A DNA stretch of 50,801 nucleotides from a virus: positions 1-50,801 of IMG/VR virus record IMGVR_UViG_3300024264_002017; one strand, 5' to 3'. Both the position numbers and the translations under genes were made by a program. Under the pieces are notes generated by a model, which made no database searches, was not told the origin of the DNA, and saw only the letters and a list, made by a program, of their open reading frames with translations. Shown piece by piece: positions 50,569-50,801 of the stretch (positions are counted from its first letter, which is position 1; each line of letters begins with the position of its first letter).

Positions 50569-50576
50569 TATAAATA
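50569..50576 (+). promoter_or_regulatory. Late promoter box TATAAATA five bases before ATG
   Basis: An exact box with AATAT before the ATG at 50582, three bases after the terminator T-run. Fourth case of the TATAAATA-N5-ATG arrangement. Confidence 0.62.
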
Positions 50577-50581
50577 AATAT

Positions 50582-50734
50582 ATGAATAAAAAAACTGATC
50601 GTAACATTAAGAAAGAAGTTCAACTAAAACATATAAAAGAAAAGCTGCATGAAATGAGAGCAGAGAAATCTCATAAGAAGGATAACCTCGTAAAGACTTT
50701 AAAGAATCTTATGAAGAGGGAACAGAGGAAATAA
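50582..50734 (+). CDS. Small basic helical protein
   Basis: This 50-residue ORF starts with MNKKTDRNIKKEVQLKHIKE and ends with TLKNLMKREQRK. It is Lys/Arg-rich, without Cys or a membrane segment, and is predicted to be one long charged helix. No family is recognised. Support comes from its start exactly five bases after a late box, a clean end and tight packing with the next gene (one base gap). It might bind nucleic acid; that is a guess from charge. Confidence 0.6.
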   Translation: MNKKTDRNIKKEVQLKHIKEKLHEMRAEKSHKKDNLVKTLKNLMKREQRK

Positions 50735-50735
50735 T

Positions 50736-50801
50736 ATGTGGAAATATATAGGATACGCTGGTATCATATTACCAGTGCTAGGTGCCACTTACGGTGGATT
50801 A
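50736..50801 (+). CDS. Membrane protein, 3' partial
   Basis: The first 22 residues are MWKYIGYAGIILPVLGATYG plus two more. They look like the start of a membrane segment or signal anchor. The window ends here. It begins one base after the previous stop. Too short for a family call. Confidence 0.45.
   Translation, partial: MWKYIGYAGIILPVLGATYGGL

Overview
The window looks like part of the genome of a T4-like marine myovirus, of the kind that infects Pelagibacter-type or picocyanobacterial hosts. It is AT-rich, tightly packed and almost all on the + strand. It carries recognisable T4-type baseplate wedge proteins (gp6, gp8), large repetitive tail fibres and T4-type late promoter boxes (TATAAATA). 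No tRNA, CRISPR array, integrase or transposase was seen. The host cannot be fixed from this window: no photosystem or other host-diagnostic gene is present.

Layout. (1) 1-14761: baseplate and tail structural genes: gp6 (5' cut by the window edge), a wedge-type protein, gp8, a 1685-residue DUF4815-like fibre protein, and a set of smaller fibre and adaptor proteins. (2) 14801-18564: a small protein, two GT-A type glycosyltransferases (one with no ATG/GTG/TTG start in the right place), a 2OG-Fe(II) oxygenase-like protein and a 451-residue protein of unknown function. (3) 18654-26432: three further tail fibre genes, including 1645- and 850-residue proteins built of repeats, closed by a strong GC hairpin terminator at 26446-26469. 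(4) 26487-49285: a cassette of about 23 kb that is the remarkable part. It holds nine radical SAM proteins (six with an N-terminal Cys-rich twitch/SPASM-like region, three with a C-terminal one), two QueC-like PP-loop ATPases, a glycosyltransferase, two clear SAM methyltransferase-like proteins, a compact fatty acid desaturase, a compact fold-type-I PLP enzyme, several 2OG oxygenases, an FMN-reductase-like flavoprotein and an SDR/2OG-oxygenase fusion. (5) 49290-50801: a lipoprotein with a membrane segment, a nitroreductase-like protein, a second GC hairpin terminator, a 50-residue basic protein and the start of a membrane protein.

Most cassette genes overlap by 4-26 nt and lack obvious Shine-Dalgarno sequences, which suggests long translationally coupled late operons. 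At four gene starts (26487, 43355, 49290, 50582) the ATG lies exactly five bases after TATAAATA, so with T4 late promoter geometry the mRNA would be leaderless. One PP-loop gene is on the - strand, and its late promoter box faces that of the main operon; each box touches the start codon of the opposite gene.

Inference: regions 2 and 4 together resemble a phage-borne biosynthetic cluster that makes or decorates an unusual small molecule, glycan, lipid or modified nucleoside. The enzyme families are visible in the sequence; the product is not, and I do not claim one.
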